DNA of 64,000 bases from Marinarcus sp041672955 (GCA_041672955.1 JBAYYP010000003.1:15618-79617); one strand, 5' to 3'. Shown: positions 9,256-18,455, counted from the first letter of the stretch. The notes: a model not told the origin generated them from the sequence alone. A program made the numbers and translations.

Positions 9256-10268
9256 TGCAAAATAAAATTACGATAATAACTCCTTTGGATATGCATCTTC
9301 ACTTAAGAGATGAAAAGATGCTTGAGCTTGTAGCTCCTTTAACCGCAAAAACATTTAGTGCAGCTTTAATTATGCCTAATTTAGTTCCACCTCTTATAAC
9401 AAAAGAAGCTTTGCTTTCGTATAAACAAAGAATTAAAGCAGCAACAAAAGAGGAAACATTTGAACCGTATATGACTCTGTTTTTTCAACACTATTCATAT
9501 GAGTTTTTAGAAGAGATAAAAGAGCATATTATTGGAATTAAACTCTACCCTGCCGGAATTACTACAAATTCTGAAACAGGAGTTTCTTTGCTTGATAGCC
9601 AAAGCTTAAGACCCACGCTTGAAGCCATGAGCGAGTTGGGAATTCCTTTGTGCGTTCATGGAGAAACAAATGGTTTTGTAATGGACAGAGAGCAAGAGTT
9701 TATGCCTATTTATGAAGATTTGGCAAAAAACTTTCCCAACTTAAAAATTATAATGGAACACATTACTACAAAAGCAGCAGTAGATTTGTTAGATAAATAT
9801 GAAAACCTATATGCCACTATTACGGTGCAACATCTTTTAATAACGCTAGATGATGTAGCAGGGGGAATGTTAAAGCCGCATTTGTTTTGTAAACCCATAG
9901 CAAAACGCTATGAAGACAGAGAAGCACTGCAAAAAGTTGCTCTTAATGCACACCCAAAAATAATGTTTGGAAGCGACTCAGCCCCACACCCAAAAGAAAA
10001 AAAAGAGTCATGTGGATGTGCTGCTGGAGTTTTTACAGCACCCATCGCCTTACAAGTATTAGCACAATTTTTTGAAGAACATGAAAACCTAGAAAACCTA
10101 CAAGCATTTGTAAGCGATAACGCATTAAAAATCTACGGAATTACTCCGCCAAAAAAAGAGATTACACTTATTAAAAAAGAATTTCAAGTACCTGAAAGCT
10201 ATAGTAATGAAAGTGAAATAGTTGTACCTATGTATGCGGGTGAAACAATTTCGTGGAGCGTTTGTTAG
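9255..10268 (+). CDS. pyrC: Dihydroorotase
   Basis: Cytoplasmic zinc enzyme that cyclises carbamoyl aspartate to dihydroorotate in pyrimidine synthesis. The metal ligands sit in DMHLHLRDE at residues 12-20. The carbamylated lysine region is GIKLYPAGITTNS, and later ligands are in LCVHGE, EHITT and FGSDSAPH. At 337 residues it is the short class II PyrC of the E. coli type. It overlaps the glnB stop by one base (TAATG), so translation is probably coupled. An intrinsic hairpin follows in the convergent gap with fliM. Confidence 0.93.
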   Translation: MQNKITIITPLDMHLHLRDEKMLELVAPLTAKTFSAALIMPNLVPPLITKEALLSYKQRIKAATKEETFEPYMTLFFQHYSYEFLEEIKEHIIGIKLYPAGITTNSETGVSLLDSQSLRPTLEAMSELGIPLCVHGETNGFVMDREQEFMPIYEDLAKNFPNLKIIMEHITTKAAVDLLDKYENLYATITVQHLLITLDDVAGGMLKPHLFCKPIAKRYEDREALQKVALNAHPKIMFGSDSAPHPKEKKESCGCAAGVFTAPIALQVLAQFFEEHENLENLQAFVSDNALKIYGITPPKKEITLIKKEFQVPESYSNESEIVVPMYAGETISWSVC

Positions 10269-10294
10269 CTGCTAGTGAATAGTGCTTGATGATT

Positions 10295-10309
10295 AGTGAA
10301 TTTTTCACT
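10295..10309. terminator. Short hairpin between convergent pyrC and fliM
   Basis: AGTGAA and TTCACT pair around a TTT loop, followed on the plus strand by a T-rich run made of two CACTTTTCATTT repeats. This fits a bidirectional or pyrC terminator in a 66-bp convergent gap. Confidence 0.5.
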
Positions 10310-10334
10310 TTTCATTTTTCACTTTTCATTTATG

Positions 10335-11432
10335 CTAATACTTGTTTCTCTCTTCAAGAAGTTTTTTAACGCTTTCGTTTTGTTCTTTTTGATACTCAAC
10401 TCTCTCTTGTCGCATATTTCTTAGAATTTCAAGTGTTTCTTGTTTTTCGTGGTCAATATTAGATTTGATTTGAATAGCTTTTCTGCCACTTGAGAGTCCA
10501 CATACGGATAAAAATTTCTCTTTATTGTTAATATAAAGTTTTGCAGTAGGAGAGGTGGCATTTTTATTGAAAACTATTACATCTTCTTCTTTTAAGTTTA
10601 AAATATCAAAGACACTCAGTTCTGTTTCTGCCATAACTGCTTCAATATACATTTTTGCACCAGAAATAAGTGTGGTAATATCTTTTTTCTTACTCATCTT
10701 TTTATTACGGCCCTCTGCAAAAATCTTCTCAACGATTTTATTTAGCAACATTTCAATATAGGAAATAGGGTAACAAATGGATAAAAACCCTGAATCTTCA
10801 TCAATCGTAATTTCTAAAACCACAAGTAGTACAATTTCGTGGTCGGAAATTACTTGAATGGCATTGGCATTGGTGTCTCGTGATTCTATTTTAAAATTAA
10901 TTCGAGTAATTTCATTCCATGATTTTTGCATATGGGTAACAAGTACTTTGTAAAAATGCTCAAAAATCTCTACTTCAATTTCCGTTAACTCTCTGTCTAA
11001 ATTATCACTTGCAGCAATGGCACCACTTCCTAGAAGTTCAGCAATGATTTTATGAGAAATACCAGGGTTACACTCTGCTACTATTCTTCCATCTAGTGGG
11101 CGAAGTGAAAGTGTAATTAGTGAAGTAAGTTGCGGGATGGATAAAATAAACTCCCCGTAAGTCATTTGTTCAATGGAATAAAGTTTAATATCTACGATTT
11201 TCCTAAGCATTGCAGATAAATCGGTAATTAAATCTCGTAACATTTTGTCATGTAGGGTCGAGAAGGCTTTAAACTGTTCGTTGGAGATACGATTTGGTTT
11301 TTTAAAGTCATAAATAGAGTAGTTTTTCTCTTTAGAAACAAGTTTTTCTTCTTGTTCTCCATCTATATCCTCGCCTTGTTCTGCTATATCTAGTAGTGCA
11401 TCAATTTCATCTTGACTTAAAAATTCAGCCAT
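10335..11432 (-). CDS. fliM: Flagellar motor switch protein FliM
   Basis: C-ring switch component that binds phospho-CheY and sets motor rotation. The N-terminal CheY-binding peptide is present as LSQDEIDALL (residues 4-13). It is followed by the FliM core, with LITDLSAMLRKIVDIKL and LITLSLRPLDGRIVAECNPG, and a C-terminal SpoA-like segment. The length of 365 residues is typical. It lies one base downstream of flgI on the same strand, so both belong to one transcript. The C-terminal 40 residues are charged and helical. Confidence 0.92.
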   Translation of the reverse strand: MAEFLSQDEIDALLDIAEQGEDIDGEQEEKLVSKEKNYSIYDFKKPNRISNEQFKAFSTLHDKMLRDLITDLSAMLRKIVDIKLYSIEQMTYGEFILSIPQLTSLITLSLRPLDGRIVAECNPGISHKIIAELLGSGAIAASDNLDRELTEIEVEIFEHFYKVLVTHMQKSWNEITRINFKIESRDTNANAIQVISDHEIVLLVVLEITIDEDSGFLSICYPISYIEMLLNKIVEKIFAEGRNKKMSKKKDITTLISGAKMYIEAVMAETELSVFDILNLKEEDVIVFNKNATSPTAKLYINNKEKFLSVCGLSSGRKAIQIKSNIDHEKQETLEILRNMRQERVEYQKEQNESVKKLLEERNKY

Positions 11433-11433
11433 A

Positions 11434-12483
11434 TTATCCTCTTATTTCCATTTCAACATCGATTGCACCTAAGTCTCTTAACATTTTAATAGCATCTATA
11501 ATATCGGTAATAGGAAGTTTCATTACCTTCATAGCACGCATTAAATCAGAGATGGTGGGTTCTTTTTTGGTGTTAACTAAAGCATTGTCCAGATTAACTA
11601 CAACGGGTTTTTGATCCATTTTGACATCATCACCAATATCTCTTCCTTGATTAAGTGCTGGGTCATCCCACTGCTTTTCATTTAATAGACTTTGCTTAAT
11701 ACGAATAGTAAAAGAATTTTTAGTAATAGTAACGGGTTTAATAACCACATCGCCTCCTACAATTATCGTCTCTTTTTTAGTATCAATAATAATCTTTTGC
11801 TTATAAGAAGAGTCAATTTCAAGGTTTTGTATAATAGCCAAAAACTTTACAATAGAGATATTCTCAGGCTTAGTAGCAACAATAGTTCGTGTGTCTATAG
11901 CTTGAGCTGTATTTAATCCAAACTCTTGATTTATTCTGGTTTCTATTAAATCTGCATTTTTAGCATCAGATTTAAACAAGCTTAGAGTTATCTCTTTCTC
12001 TTCTTGCAAAGAAAAATCCAACTCATTCTCAATAGTTGCCCCATTGTAAATAAGTCCGGTGGTTTTATTATCTTGCGATAAAATAGTTCCTTGCCCTAGT
12101 GCATAGACATTGCCATCGACCCCTTTTAATTGCGTTAAAAGAAGTTCACCTTGGTCAATGGATTTAGCATCGCCAATGGCTGAAACTTTGACTTCTATTT
12201 TATCCCCTTGCCGTGAAAATGCAGGAAGTTCCGCTGTAACCATAACGGCTGCTATGTTTTTTGAGTTAATAGAAGAGGTGGGAATTTTAATGTAAGAGTT
12301 ACGAAGCAAGTTTTGTAAACTTTGCATGGTAAACTTACTTTTATCTCCCGTTCCAGCAAGTCCAACTACTAAACCATAGCCTATGAGTTGGTTTTTTCGT
12401 ATTCCAACAACCGAAGAGACATCTTTAATGGTTTGAGCATTCAAAAAAGTGATAAATAGAAGTAAAGACAGGAGATATTTCAA
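11434..12483 (-). CDS. flgI: Flagellar P-ring protein FlgI
   Basis: Periplasmic P-ring protein that forms the flagellar rod bushing. A Sec signal peptide (MKYLLSLLLFITFLNAQ) is followed by the family start TIKDVSSVVGIRKNQLIGYGLVVGLAGTGDK. The C-terminus keeps the FlgI pattern, with KPVVVNLDNALVNTKKEPT and LRDLGAIDVEMEI. The length of 349 residues is normal. It shares a divergent promoter region with the gene at 12576 and is followed immediately by fliM. Confidence 0.94.
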   Translation of the reverse strand: MKYLLSLLLFITFLNAQTIKDVSSVVGIRKNQLIGYGLVVGLAGTGDKSKFTMQSLQNLLRNSYIKIPTSSINSKNIAAVMVTAELPAFSRQGDKIEVKVSAIGDAKSIDQGELLLTQLKGVDGNVYALGQGTILSQDNKTTGLIYNGATIENELDFSLQEEKEITLSLFKSDAKNADLIETRINQEFGLNTAQAIDTRTIVATKPENISIVKFLAIIQNLEIDSSYKQKIIIDTKKETIIVGGDVVIKPVTITKNSFTIRIKQSLLNEKQWDDPALNQGRDIGDDVKMDQKPVVVNLDNALVNTKKEPTISDLMRAMKVMKLPITDIIDAIKMLRDLGAIDVEMEIRG

Positions 12484-12513
12484 TGCAAACCCTCATTTGT
12501 GTTAATTGGTTTG

Positions 12514-12523
12514 ATTTTATCTA
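12514..12523 (-). promoter_or_regulatory. Probable -10 element for flgI-fliM
   Basis: Read on the minus strand, TAGATAAAAT lies about 30 bp upstream of the flgI ATG. It resembles the sigma-70 extended -10 box of Campylobacterota, where a -35 box is often absent. Confidence 0.45.
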
Positions 12524-12542
12524 AAATTTTATAAAAAGTAGG

Positions 12543-12548
12543 TATAAT
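12543..12548 (+). promoter_or_regulatory. Probable -10 element of the flagellar operon starting at 12576
   Basis: A perfect TATAAT lies 27 bp upstream of the GTG start at 12576 and is preceded by T/A-rich sequence. Together with the opposing box at 12514 it makes a compact divergent promoter region. Confidence 0.5.
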
Positions 12549-12575
12549 ATTAGGAAAAATCAGTTAAGGTTATGC

Positions 12576-13643
12576 GTGACGATATATATTTACGGCAGCA
12601 AAAGTTTTAAAAACACTATTCAAAAAGTTTTCGAACAAGCTAATATGAAATTTAGACTAAGCAAAGATGATGCTATACTTGAGCTTAGCTCTTTGAAAAA
12701 GCTTAAAGATGCCATTGAAGAAAATCCCAGTAATATATTTCTTATTGATGATGATAAAATTATTAAAAAAAACTCCTTAAATGATAAAATTAAGTTCCTT
12801 AAACCCAAAGACGGTATTGAAGAAGAGTTCTTAAAAGAGTATGGCATTGGCGATTTAAGTGTTGATGAGATTGAAGATATAGCAACGCAAGTTATTAAAA
12901 AATTAGAACAAGAGCATGTGTTAAAGCAGAAACAAAAAGAACAAGCCCTTGAAGAGCAAAAGCAGGTAAAAGAAAATAAGCCTAAAGATGAACACAAAAA
13001 AGATGAGTATAGATTTATACACGGGCATACTAAAGAAAATTTAACAATAAAAGAAGCGTTAGAAGAAGATAAAAACAGATTTTTTGCAACAGATGCTCAA
13101 GAAGATGAAGAACTGCTAGAAAACCAAGAAGAAGCTGACGATGATTTTGATATTGATGATTTTCTAAATGAAAATGAAGAGTTGGAAGATGATTTTTTAG
13201 AGAGTTTAGATTATGGAATTGAAGAAGAGTTACCTGAAGAAAAGACGGAAATAAATGATGAAAAGAAAAGTTCTCAAGCAGAAACACTTTTTAAGAACAC
13301 TATAAATGACAACTTAGAAGAAGAAGATTTTGAAATAACCGTTGAGAAAATTGATGAAATCGAGAAAATTGATGAAATCGAAAAAAATGAGGAAACCGAA
13401 AAAAAAGGGGAAAACACAATGGCAGATGAATTTTCTGAACTAGACAGCTTAAATGAAAATGAACTTTTAGAAGCGTTAAATGAGACAAGTACAAATAACG
13501 TTCAAGAAAGCAGCCAAAAAAGTAGTCAAAAAGTAGGGGCTGAGGTTGAATTAAATAGTAGCAGGATTAATGAAATATCTACATTAATTGCACAGCTATT
13601 AAATAATAAAACTTTGGAGATAACCATTAAAATTAAAGAGTAA
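12576..13643 (+). CDS. Acidic low-complexity protein of unknown function in flagellar operon
   Basis: I do not recognise this 355-residue protein. Residues 1-110 look globular (MTIYIYGSKSFKNTIQKVF). They are followed by about 200 residues dominated by Glu, Asp and Lys, including a short tandem repeat EKIDEI. A conserved-looking tail follows (NEISTLIAQLLNNKTLEITI). I use the GTG at 12576, because the ATG four bases upstream is in another frame and stops quickly. It starts an operon ending in flgH, with the fliQ ATG 5 bp after its stop codon. A flagellar scaffold, chaperone or polar role is plausible from position only. Confidence 0.7.
   Translation: MTIYIYGSKSFKNTIQKVFEQANMKFRLSKDDAILELSSLKKLKDAIEENPSNIFLIDDDKIIKKNSLNDKIKFLKPKDGIEEEFLKEYGIGDLSVDEIEDIATQVIKKLEQEHVLKQKQKEQALEEQKQVKENKPKDEHKKDEYRFIHGHTKENLTIKEALEEDKNRFFATDAQEDEELLENQEEADDDFDIDDFLNENEELEDDFLESLDYGIEEELPEEKTEINDEKKSSQAETLFKNTINDNLEEEDFEITVEKIDEIEKIDEIEKNEETEKKGENTMADEFSELDSLNENELLEALNETSTNNVQESSQKSSQKVGAEVELNSSRINEISTLIAQLLNNKTLEITIKIKE
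13343..13396 (+). repeat. 18-bp in-frame tandem repeat
   Basis: Two identical 18-bp units (13343-13360 and 13361-13378), each encoding EKIDEI, are followed by a diverged third copy. They sit inside the acidic protein at 12576 and could vary in copy number by slippage. Confidence 0.75.
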
Positions 13644-13647
13644 ACTA

Positions 13648-13908
13648 ATGGATTTACTAGGAATTGCTGAAAATACTATCCGAATTATCTTAATTTTAGG
13701 GCTGCCATCACTGCTAGTAAGTATGGTAATTGGACTTTTAATTAGTATTTTCCAAGCCGTAACACAAGTTAGTGATGCTTCATTAACTTTTGTTCCTAAA
13801 ATGGTTCTTGTATCAACCTTTATTTTAATTGCATTGCCGTGGATGGGTGAAAACGTTCACACCTATGCCAAAGAGTTATGGGATCTTATTTTGATTTTTG
13901 GAGAGTAG
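13648..13908 (+). CDS. fliQ: Flagellar export apparatus protein FliQ
   Basis: Small membrane protein of the flagellar type III export gate. The 86 residues contain two hydrophobic helices (about 15-38 and 52-73) and the family segments GLPSLLVSMVIGLLISIFQA and LTFVPKMV. The length matches FliQ (about 89). It lies between the acidic protein gene and a FliJ-like gene, with gaps of only a few bases. fliP and fliR are not in the window. Confidence 0.92.
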   Translation: MDLLGIAENTIRIILILGLPSLLVSMVIGLLISIFQAVTQVSDASLTFVPKMVLVSTFILIALPWMGENVHTYAKELWDLILIFGE

Positions 13909-13911
13909 ATT

Positions 13912-14316
13912 ATGATAAAAAAATTACTTAATCTAAAGAAAATGCAAACAGATCAAAAAATAGTTGAGCGTGTGAAAATGCAAAACAGAGTAGAAGAGCT
14001 AGAAGCTGAAATCATGCTAACTAACCGTCAAATTGCAACTACAAGTGTTAATAAACATGGGGCCATTTCTGATTTCGCTATTTTACAAATACACAAAAAT
14101 ACCATGAATGCACATATTGCAAAACTTAAGGTGATTAAAAATAGATTACTTCAAAAAATAGATAAAGCCAATGAAGAGTTAAAGGAGTTACTAAAAGAGA
14201 GTGAGCAATTTGATTATTTGGTACAAGAACAAAAAAAAATAGAGTTAAAAGAGTTGCTTAAAAAAGAAGAAGAAGCAACTGCTGAATATATGTTAAGTAA
14301 ATTTGTTGCAAGCTAG
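13912..14316 (+). CDS. Coiled-coil flagellar protein, FliJ-like
   Basis: The 134-residue protein is almost entirely charged helix, beginning MIKKLLNLKKMQTDQKIVERV and predicted to be a long coiled coil. Its size, basic/acidic heptads and position between fliQ and a MotE-like gene suggest a FliJ-type export chaperone or stalk protein, which shuttles late substrates to the gate. FliJ diverges too quickly for motif proof, so this is positional inference. The ATG lies 4 bp after the fliQ stop codon. Confidence 0.6.
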   Translation: MIKKLLNLKKMQTDQKIVERVKMQNRVEELEAEIMLTNRQIATTSVNKHGAISDFAILQIHKNTMNAHIAKLKVIKNRLLQKIDKANEELKELLKESEQFDYLVQEQKKIELKELLKKEEEATAEYMLSKFVAS

Positions 14317-14324
14317 GAGATAAA

Positions 14325-14810
14325 ATGCTAAAACTAATTATAATTTTGTTGAGTGTTTTATATTTGAATGCAGCTCCTCAAGATGAAATGTCAACTATAA
14401 AAGAAAAAAATGAAGTTATTGCGCTTAAAGAAGAGTTAACTATTTTTTACAATAAAAAAGAGAGTGATTACCAAAAAAACAAACAAGAGCTTGAACAGCT
14501 TTTAAAAACAATAGAGAAAGAAAAAAAAGAAGTTGCTTTTTTGCATCAGCAAAATGAGACGATTTTAAAAGATATTCAAGGTGAAGTAGAAAGTAAAACG
14601 GCAAAAATTTTTGATACAATGAAGCCTAAAATAGCAGCAACCATTTTTAACCAAATGATAAATGAGGGGAAAATTGAAGATGTTTTTGATATAATCATAA
14701 AACTTAAAGAGAGAAATGTGACTGTATTAATGAAGTTTTTAGAAGTAGAACACGCAGCACTTATTACAGAAAAATTAAAAAATTATAAAAGTAACAGCAC
14801 TAATAATTAA
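14325..14810 (+). CDS. MotE-like periplasmic flagellar protein
   Basis: A 161-residue exported protein with an N-terminal signal (MLKLIIILLSVLYLNAA), a central coiled coil (about 25-85) and a C-terminal domain. That domain shows the MgtE/MotE-type motif MKPKIAATIFNQMINEGKIE (about 101-120), and LMKFLEVEHAALITEKL. It resembles Cj1496c of Campylobacter, a periplasmic motility protein related to MotE chaperones of MotC. The location between FliJ-like and fliL genes fits a stator-associated role. Start ATG 14325 follows an AGGAG-type site. Confidence 0.72.
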   Translation: MLKLIIILLSVLYLNAAPQDEMSTIKEKNEVIALKEELTIFYNKKESDYQKNKQELEQLLKTIEKEKKEVAFLHQQNETILKDIQGEVESKTAKIFDTMKPKIAATIFNQMINEGKIEDVFDIIIKLKERNVTVLMKFLEVEHAALITEKLKNYKSNSTNN

Positions 14811-14824
14811 AGAAAGGGTTTTAT

Positions 14825-15355
14825 ATGGCAGATGAAGAAGTAGCAGTACAAGCGCAAAAATCAGGCGGTAAAGGAGTATTTATTGCATTAATTGCATTAG
14901 TTGTAATTTTATTATTGGTTGTTGCAGGAGGCGGTTATTTGTTTTATCAAAACAGTGTAAAAGCCAGTCAAGTTGCTTCTGAAAATGGTTCAAGTCCTGT
15001 TGATGAAAAAGTCTATAAAGATTTTTATAAAGTACAGATTAATGACATGGTTTTAAATATTACCAATTCAAAAGGAAGAGAAAAGCTTATGAAGCTCTCC
15101 TTTACTATGAACAGTATTGAGGATGATATTGAACAACTTATGGATGAAAATAAACCTGAAATTATTGATTTGGTTATTTCATTAATTAGTTCAAGAAACT
15201 CTGAAGAACTTTTAACGGTTGGAGGCAAAGAGCTTTTAAAAGAGGAGCTTATTCAAGAGGTTAATAATATTTTAAATCGAGCCATTGGAGATAGCAGTAA
15301 ATACCATAAAAATAGCATAAAAAATATCTTTTTTACTGCGTTTGTTATTAAATAG
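14825..15355 (+). CDS. fliL: Flagellar basal body-associated protein FliL
   Basis: Single-pass inner-membrane protein that supports stator function. One membrane helix (about residues 20-43, IALIALVVILLLVVAGGGYL) is followed by the periplasmic FliL domain with YKVQINDMVLNI and the ring-forming stomatin-like fold. The C-terminus (KNSIKNIFFTAFVIK) fits the family ending. The length of 176 residues is typical. It lies in the flagellar operon between the MotE-like gene and an unknown membrane protein. Confidence 0.9.
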   Translation: MADEEVAVQAQKSGGKGVFIALIALVVILLLVVAGGGYLFYQNSVKASQVASENGSSPVDEKVYKDFYKVQINDMVLNITNSKGREKLMKLSFTMNSIEDDIEQLMDENKPEIIDLVISLISSRNSEELLTVGGKELLKEELIQEVNNILNRAIGDSSKYHKNSIKNIFFTAFVIK

Positions 15356-15363
15356 GATTAAAA

Positions 15364-15789
15364 ATGATAGTAGCCGTTAAGCGAACCAACTATACGAAAC
15401 TTATTGTAAAAATTGTTGCTTTTGCAGCAGTAGTAGCTCTATTTACGGTCTACTATTTTCAATTAAGTGAGAAATTTAAAGGCGAAGAAGTTCAGCAAAC
15501 ACCTCAAGATGTTGAAAATGTACTTAAAGAGAAAAGAGCTTCAGATATAGAAACAGTTATTTTTGATGAAGCACAAATTGCGATTGAATTAATTGCTCAA
15601 GATAAAATAAGAACGATTAAAGTTATTGGGAGAAAGCTTTATATTGCAACCGACCCCGATGCTTCTTTAGATGCACTCATGGTGAGATACGGTGTTATGG
15701 CACTGGTTAAAACAAGTGTTAGCGACATAAAAATAGCCATTGATTTAAAGCAAATTGTTGAGAGTAAATATAATGTTTCTGGCTTATAA
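15364..15789 (+). CDS. Single-pass membrane protein of unknown function in flagellar operon
   Basis: Not recognised. The 141-residue protein has an N-terminal basic stretch and one helix (about 13-33, IVKIVAFAAVVALFTVYYF), then a soluble domain that probably faces the periplasm (SDIETVIFDEAQIAIELIAQ). It starts 8 bp after fliL and overlaps the flgH start by 17 bp, so it is translated within the basal-body operon. The FliL-like topology suggests a motor-associated role, but no family motif is visible. Confidence 0.65.
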   Translation: MIVAVKRTNYTKLIVKIVAFAAVVALFTVYYFQLSEKFKGEEVQQTPQDVENVLKEKRASDIETVIFDEAQIAIELIAQDKIRTIKVIGRKLYIATDPDASLDALMVRYGVMALVKTSVSDIKIAIDLKQIVESKYNVSGL

Positions 15790-16483
15790 ACCATTTTTTT
15801 TAATTGCAGTAATATTTCTTTTTGTAGGGTGTGCTAAGGAAGAGTTAAACTTTGAGCAACCTGCCATTCAAATTCCTAAAGAACAAGCTAAGCCTGTAAC
15901 TAAGAAAGGCTCTTTATATTCAATTCGAGGTGGTTCTTTATTTGCAGATAAAAAAGATTTGCAAATTGGCGATATTATTCAAGTTATTATTAACGAAGAG
16001 TTGCAATCAGACACCAGTAACAGCAGAACAACTTCTAATAATTCAAATGCTAATTTAAGAGGTGGAGCTATGGTTCCAAATGCAAGTAATGTTAATCCAA
16101 ATAGCACCGTTAATAGTATTGCCAATAAATTTAACAGCGTAACTGGGTTTGACGTAGGAGTGGGTTCTGACTCCTCTTTTACTGGGAAAGCCAAAACTAA
16201 AATAGATGAGACTTTTGAAACTACTGTTTCTGTTATTATTGAACAAACTTATCAAAATGGGAATTATTTTATTAAAGGTTCAAAGCAAATGCTAATAGAT
16301 GGGCAAAGCCAAGAGATTATTTTAAGTGGAGTAATAAGACCATATGATATTTCACCTGAAAATAGCGTGATGTCCTCACAAATGGCTAATTTAAAGATTT
16401 TATACAGAAAAGATGGTGAAGAAAGAGATGCCCTACGAACACCATGGGGAACGAAGATATTAAAATCGCTATGGCCATTTTAA
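15773..16483 (+). CDS. flgH: Flagellar L-ring lipoprotein FlgH
   Basis: Outer-membrane ring lipoprotein of the flagellar hook-basal body. I choose ATG 15773 over an in-frame TTG at 15755. It gives a clean lipoprotein signal (MFLAYKPFFLIAVIFLFVGC) with Cys at about residue 20. The FlgH core is present, with SLFADKKDLQIGDIIQVIINEEL, FTGKAKTKIDETF and the end block SGVIRPYDISPENSV. The length of 236 residues is normal. It overlaps the preceding gene by 17 bp and closes the operon that began at 12576. Confidence 0.92.
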   Translation: MFLAYKPFFLIAVIFLFVGCAKEELNFEQPAIQIPKEQAKPVTKKGSLYSIRGGSLFADKKDLQIGDIIQVIINEELQSDTSNSRTTSNNSNANLRGGAMVPNASNVNPNSTVNSIANKFNSVTGFDVGVGSDSSFTGKAKTKIDETFETTVSVIIEQTYQNGNYFIKGSKQMLIDGQSQEIILSGVIRPYDISPENSVMSSQMANLKILYRKDGEERDALRTPWGTKILKSLWPF

Positions 16484-16549
16484 TAAATTTCAAAATTAAG
16501 TAAATTTTACTAAAATTTAAAATAACCATATTTTTTATAAAAAATAGTA

Positions 16550-16555
16550 TATAAT
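16550..16555 (+). promoter_or_regulatory. Probable -10 element upstream of flgK
   Basis: TATAAT in TAGTATATAATAGC lies 46 bp before the flgK ATG, after an AT-rich palindrome. No clear sigma-54 GG-N10-GC or sigma-28 box was seen here. Confidence 0.4.
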
Positions 16556-16601
16556 AGCTCAATAGAATTATTTAATCTAACTTTTAGAAAAGGAGTACAA
16601 G

Positions 16602-18392
16602 ATGCTCAATTCATTAAATGTGATAGAAACAGGTTTAATAGGGGCAAGAACGGCTGCCCAAACATCAACAAATAATATTGCCAATGAGAATGTGGCAGGA
16701 TATGTTAAGCGAACAACTAATATTAGTGAAGCTGCACAAACAGATTCACGCTTAACGGGTCGGGGGGTTTCAATTGGGGATACTATACGAAACACTAATG
16801 ATTTTATTTATAAAAACTATGTAGGTGAGAGCACAACATTGGCGTATTATGAAAATCTTACCTCTATGTTAGGTGCGGTTGAAAATATTTTCCAAGAGAG
16901 CGAAAATAGTGGTTTTTCAAAAGATTTAGATGCATATTTCCAAAGTTTAGAAAACCTAAAAAGTAATCCACAAAATGTAACCTATCAAGAGGATTTTAAA
17001 ACAAGAGCTTCTAACATTATAAGCGATTTGAAAACTTCGTATAAAAGTTTAGAAGATGAAGAGATAAAATTAAAGTCTGATTTAAAAGCAGATGTACGAG
17101 ATATTAATAGAATTGTTGACAATATTGCCAATATTAATTCACTTATGGGAAGAAGCAGTGTTCCTCAACTAACGCTTTTAGACAAACGAGATGCCTTAGA
17201 GAAAGAGTTGGCAACCTTTGTGAATATTACTGTTTCTAAAGAGTATGGAGATTATCAGCTTAAAATTGGTGACACAACGGCTGTGCGAAATGATAATGTA
17301 AGAGAGTTTAGTTTTGGAGAAAATCATACTGCACAAATAGATAGATTTCCAACAAGTGATATAACGCTAAATGTGGCTCCTAACAATGATAAGTTAGTTT
17401 ATGAATTTAATAACTTATTTTCTGCAGAAGTTAAATATGGTGAAACAGTTAATGGAAATGTTGTAGATGAAACAAATATATTAGAATCATTAGCTTACAA
17501 AATAAATAATGATTCTAATATTAATCAAAATGTTACTGCTAAAATAAACCCACTAGGTACGCTAGAAATTATCTCAAAAGAAGAAGGAGTGCAAGGCTCT
17601 TTTAGTTCTTCTTTAAAACATTTTACCGATACAAATAATAATGACCTCTACGAAGTGGCACAAATTAATAAAAATAACCAACAAAGTGTTAATGCAAAAA
17701 GTGAAAGTTATATACAAAGTTACGATGAAAAAATTAATATTAACAATGGAAGTGCGTTTGCTAAAATAGAAAATCTTGATAGCAGTTCAAAAAATAATAT
17801 ACTCCAAAACTTTAAAGATAACCTAGATACATTAGCAGCTACTTTAACCGATATGAGTAAGCAATATATTCTAAAAGAAGATGGCAGTTTTGTATATGGG
17901 GAGCAAGCTTCAATTAACAGTGGAGAGTCTTATAATAACAGCGTAACTTTAGGATTATTCAGTGGGTCAAGCGTTAAATCAATGCAGTTTAACAAAGAAG
18001 CCATTAATAATTTAGAGCAAAAAGATTACGATTATTTAGCTTCTTTTTCCAATAAAAGCAATATTTTATTTAGTAATAAAGGACAACAAAATATTAATAA
18101 TAATATAGAAGAGATGAGTAAAGACGGCTCTGTTAAAACAAGTTTTTCAAAGTTTTTTCAGAACTTTCAAATTGATATTGCAAACTTTAATGCAAACAAT
18201 TCATACTCTTTAGATACTCAATCAACAGTAACTCAATCATTGAAAAACAGTTACGATAAAATGATAAAAGTTGACCCAGATGAAGAGATGCTAAATTTAA
18301 TGAAATTTCAAGCAGCCTATGAGGCCAATGCGAAACTTGCAACGGTTTTACAAGATATGATTAGCACAACACTTAATATGGTTAATAGATAA
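16602..18392 (+). CDS. flgK: Flagellar hook-associated protein FlgK (copy 1)
   Basis: Hook-filament junction protein. The N-terminus carries the rod/hook signature (TSTNNIANENVAGYVKR, residues 26-42). The C-terminus has EEMLNLMKFQAAYEANAKL, the terminal helix typical of FlgK. Both ends are needed for coiled-coil assembly, and the middle is variable. The length is 596 residues. A good AAAGGAG site precedes the ATG. It is followed 63 bp later by a clear paralogue on the same strand. No flgL is visible, so one copy might serve a related role. Confidence 0.88.
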   Translation: MLNSLNVIETGLIGARTAAQTSTNNIANENVAGYVKRTTNISEAAQTDSRLTGRGVSIGDTIRNTNDFIYKNYVGESTTLAYYENLTSMLGAVENIFQESENSGFSKDLDAYFQSLENLKSNPQNVTYQEDFKTRASNIISDLKTSYKSLEDEEIKLKSDLKADVRDINRIVDNIANINSLMGRSSVPQLTLLDKRDALEKELATFVNITVSKEYGDYQLKIGDTTAVRNDNVREFSFGENHTAQIDRFPTSDITLNVAPNNDKLVYEFNNLFSAEVKYGETVNGNVVDETNILESLAYKINNDSNINQNVTAKINPLGTLEIISKEEGVQGSFSSSLKHFTDTNNNDLYEVAQINKNNQQSVNAKSESYIQSYDEKININNGSAFAKIENLDSSSKNNILQNFKDNLDTLAATLTDMSKQYILKEDGSFVYGEQASINSGESYNNSVTLGLFSGSSVKSMQFNKEAINNLEQKDYDYLASFSNKSNILFSNKGQQNINNNIEEMSKDGSVKTSFSKFFQNFQIDIANFNANNSYSLDTQSTVTQSLKNSYDKMIKVDPDEEMLNLMKFQAAYEANAKLATVLQDMISTTLNMVNR

Positions 18393-18455
18393 CTTTAATC
18401 TACTATTAAGAAATGTAATGTCAATATGTCATATAATCTAGTAAAGGAGTAAGCA

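Noticed and set aside
15755..15772. Earlier TTG start for flgH
   Set aside because: The ATG at 15773 gives a proper lipoprotein signal peptide, while the TTG adds six residues ahead of it.
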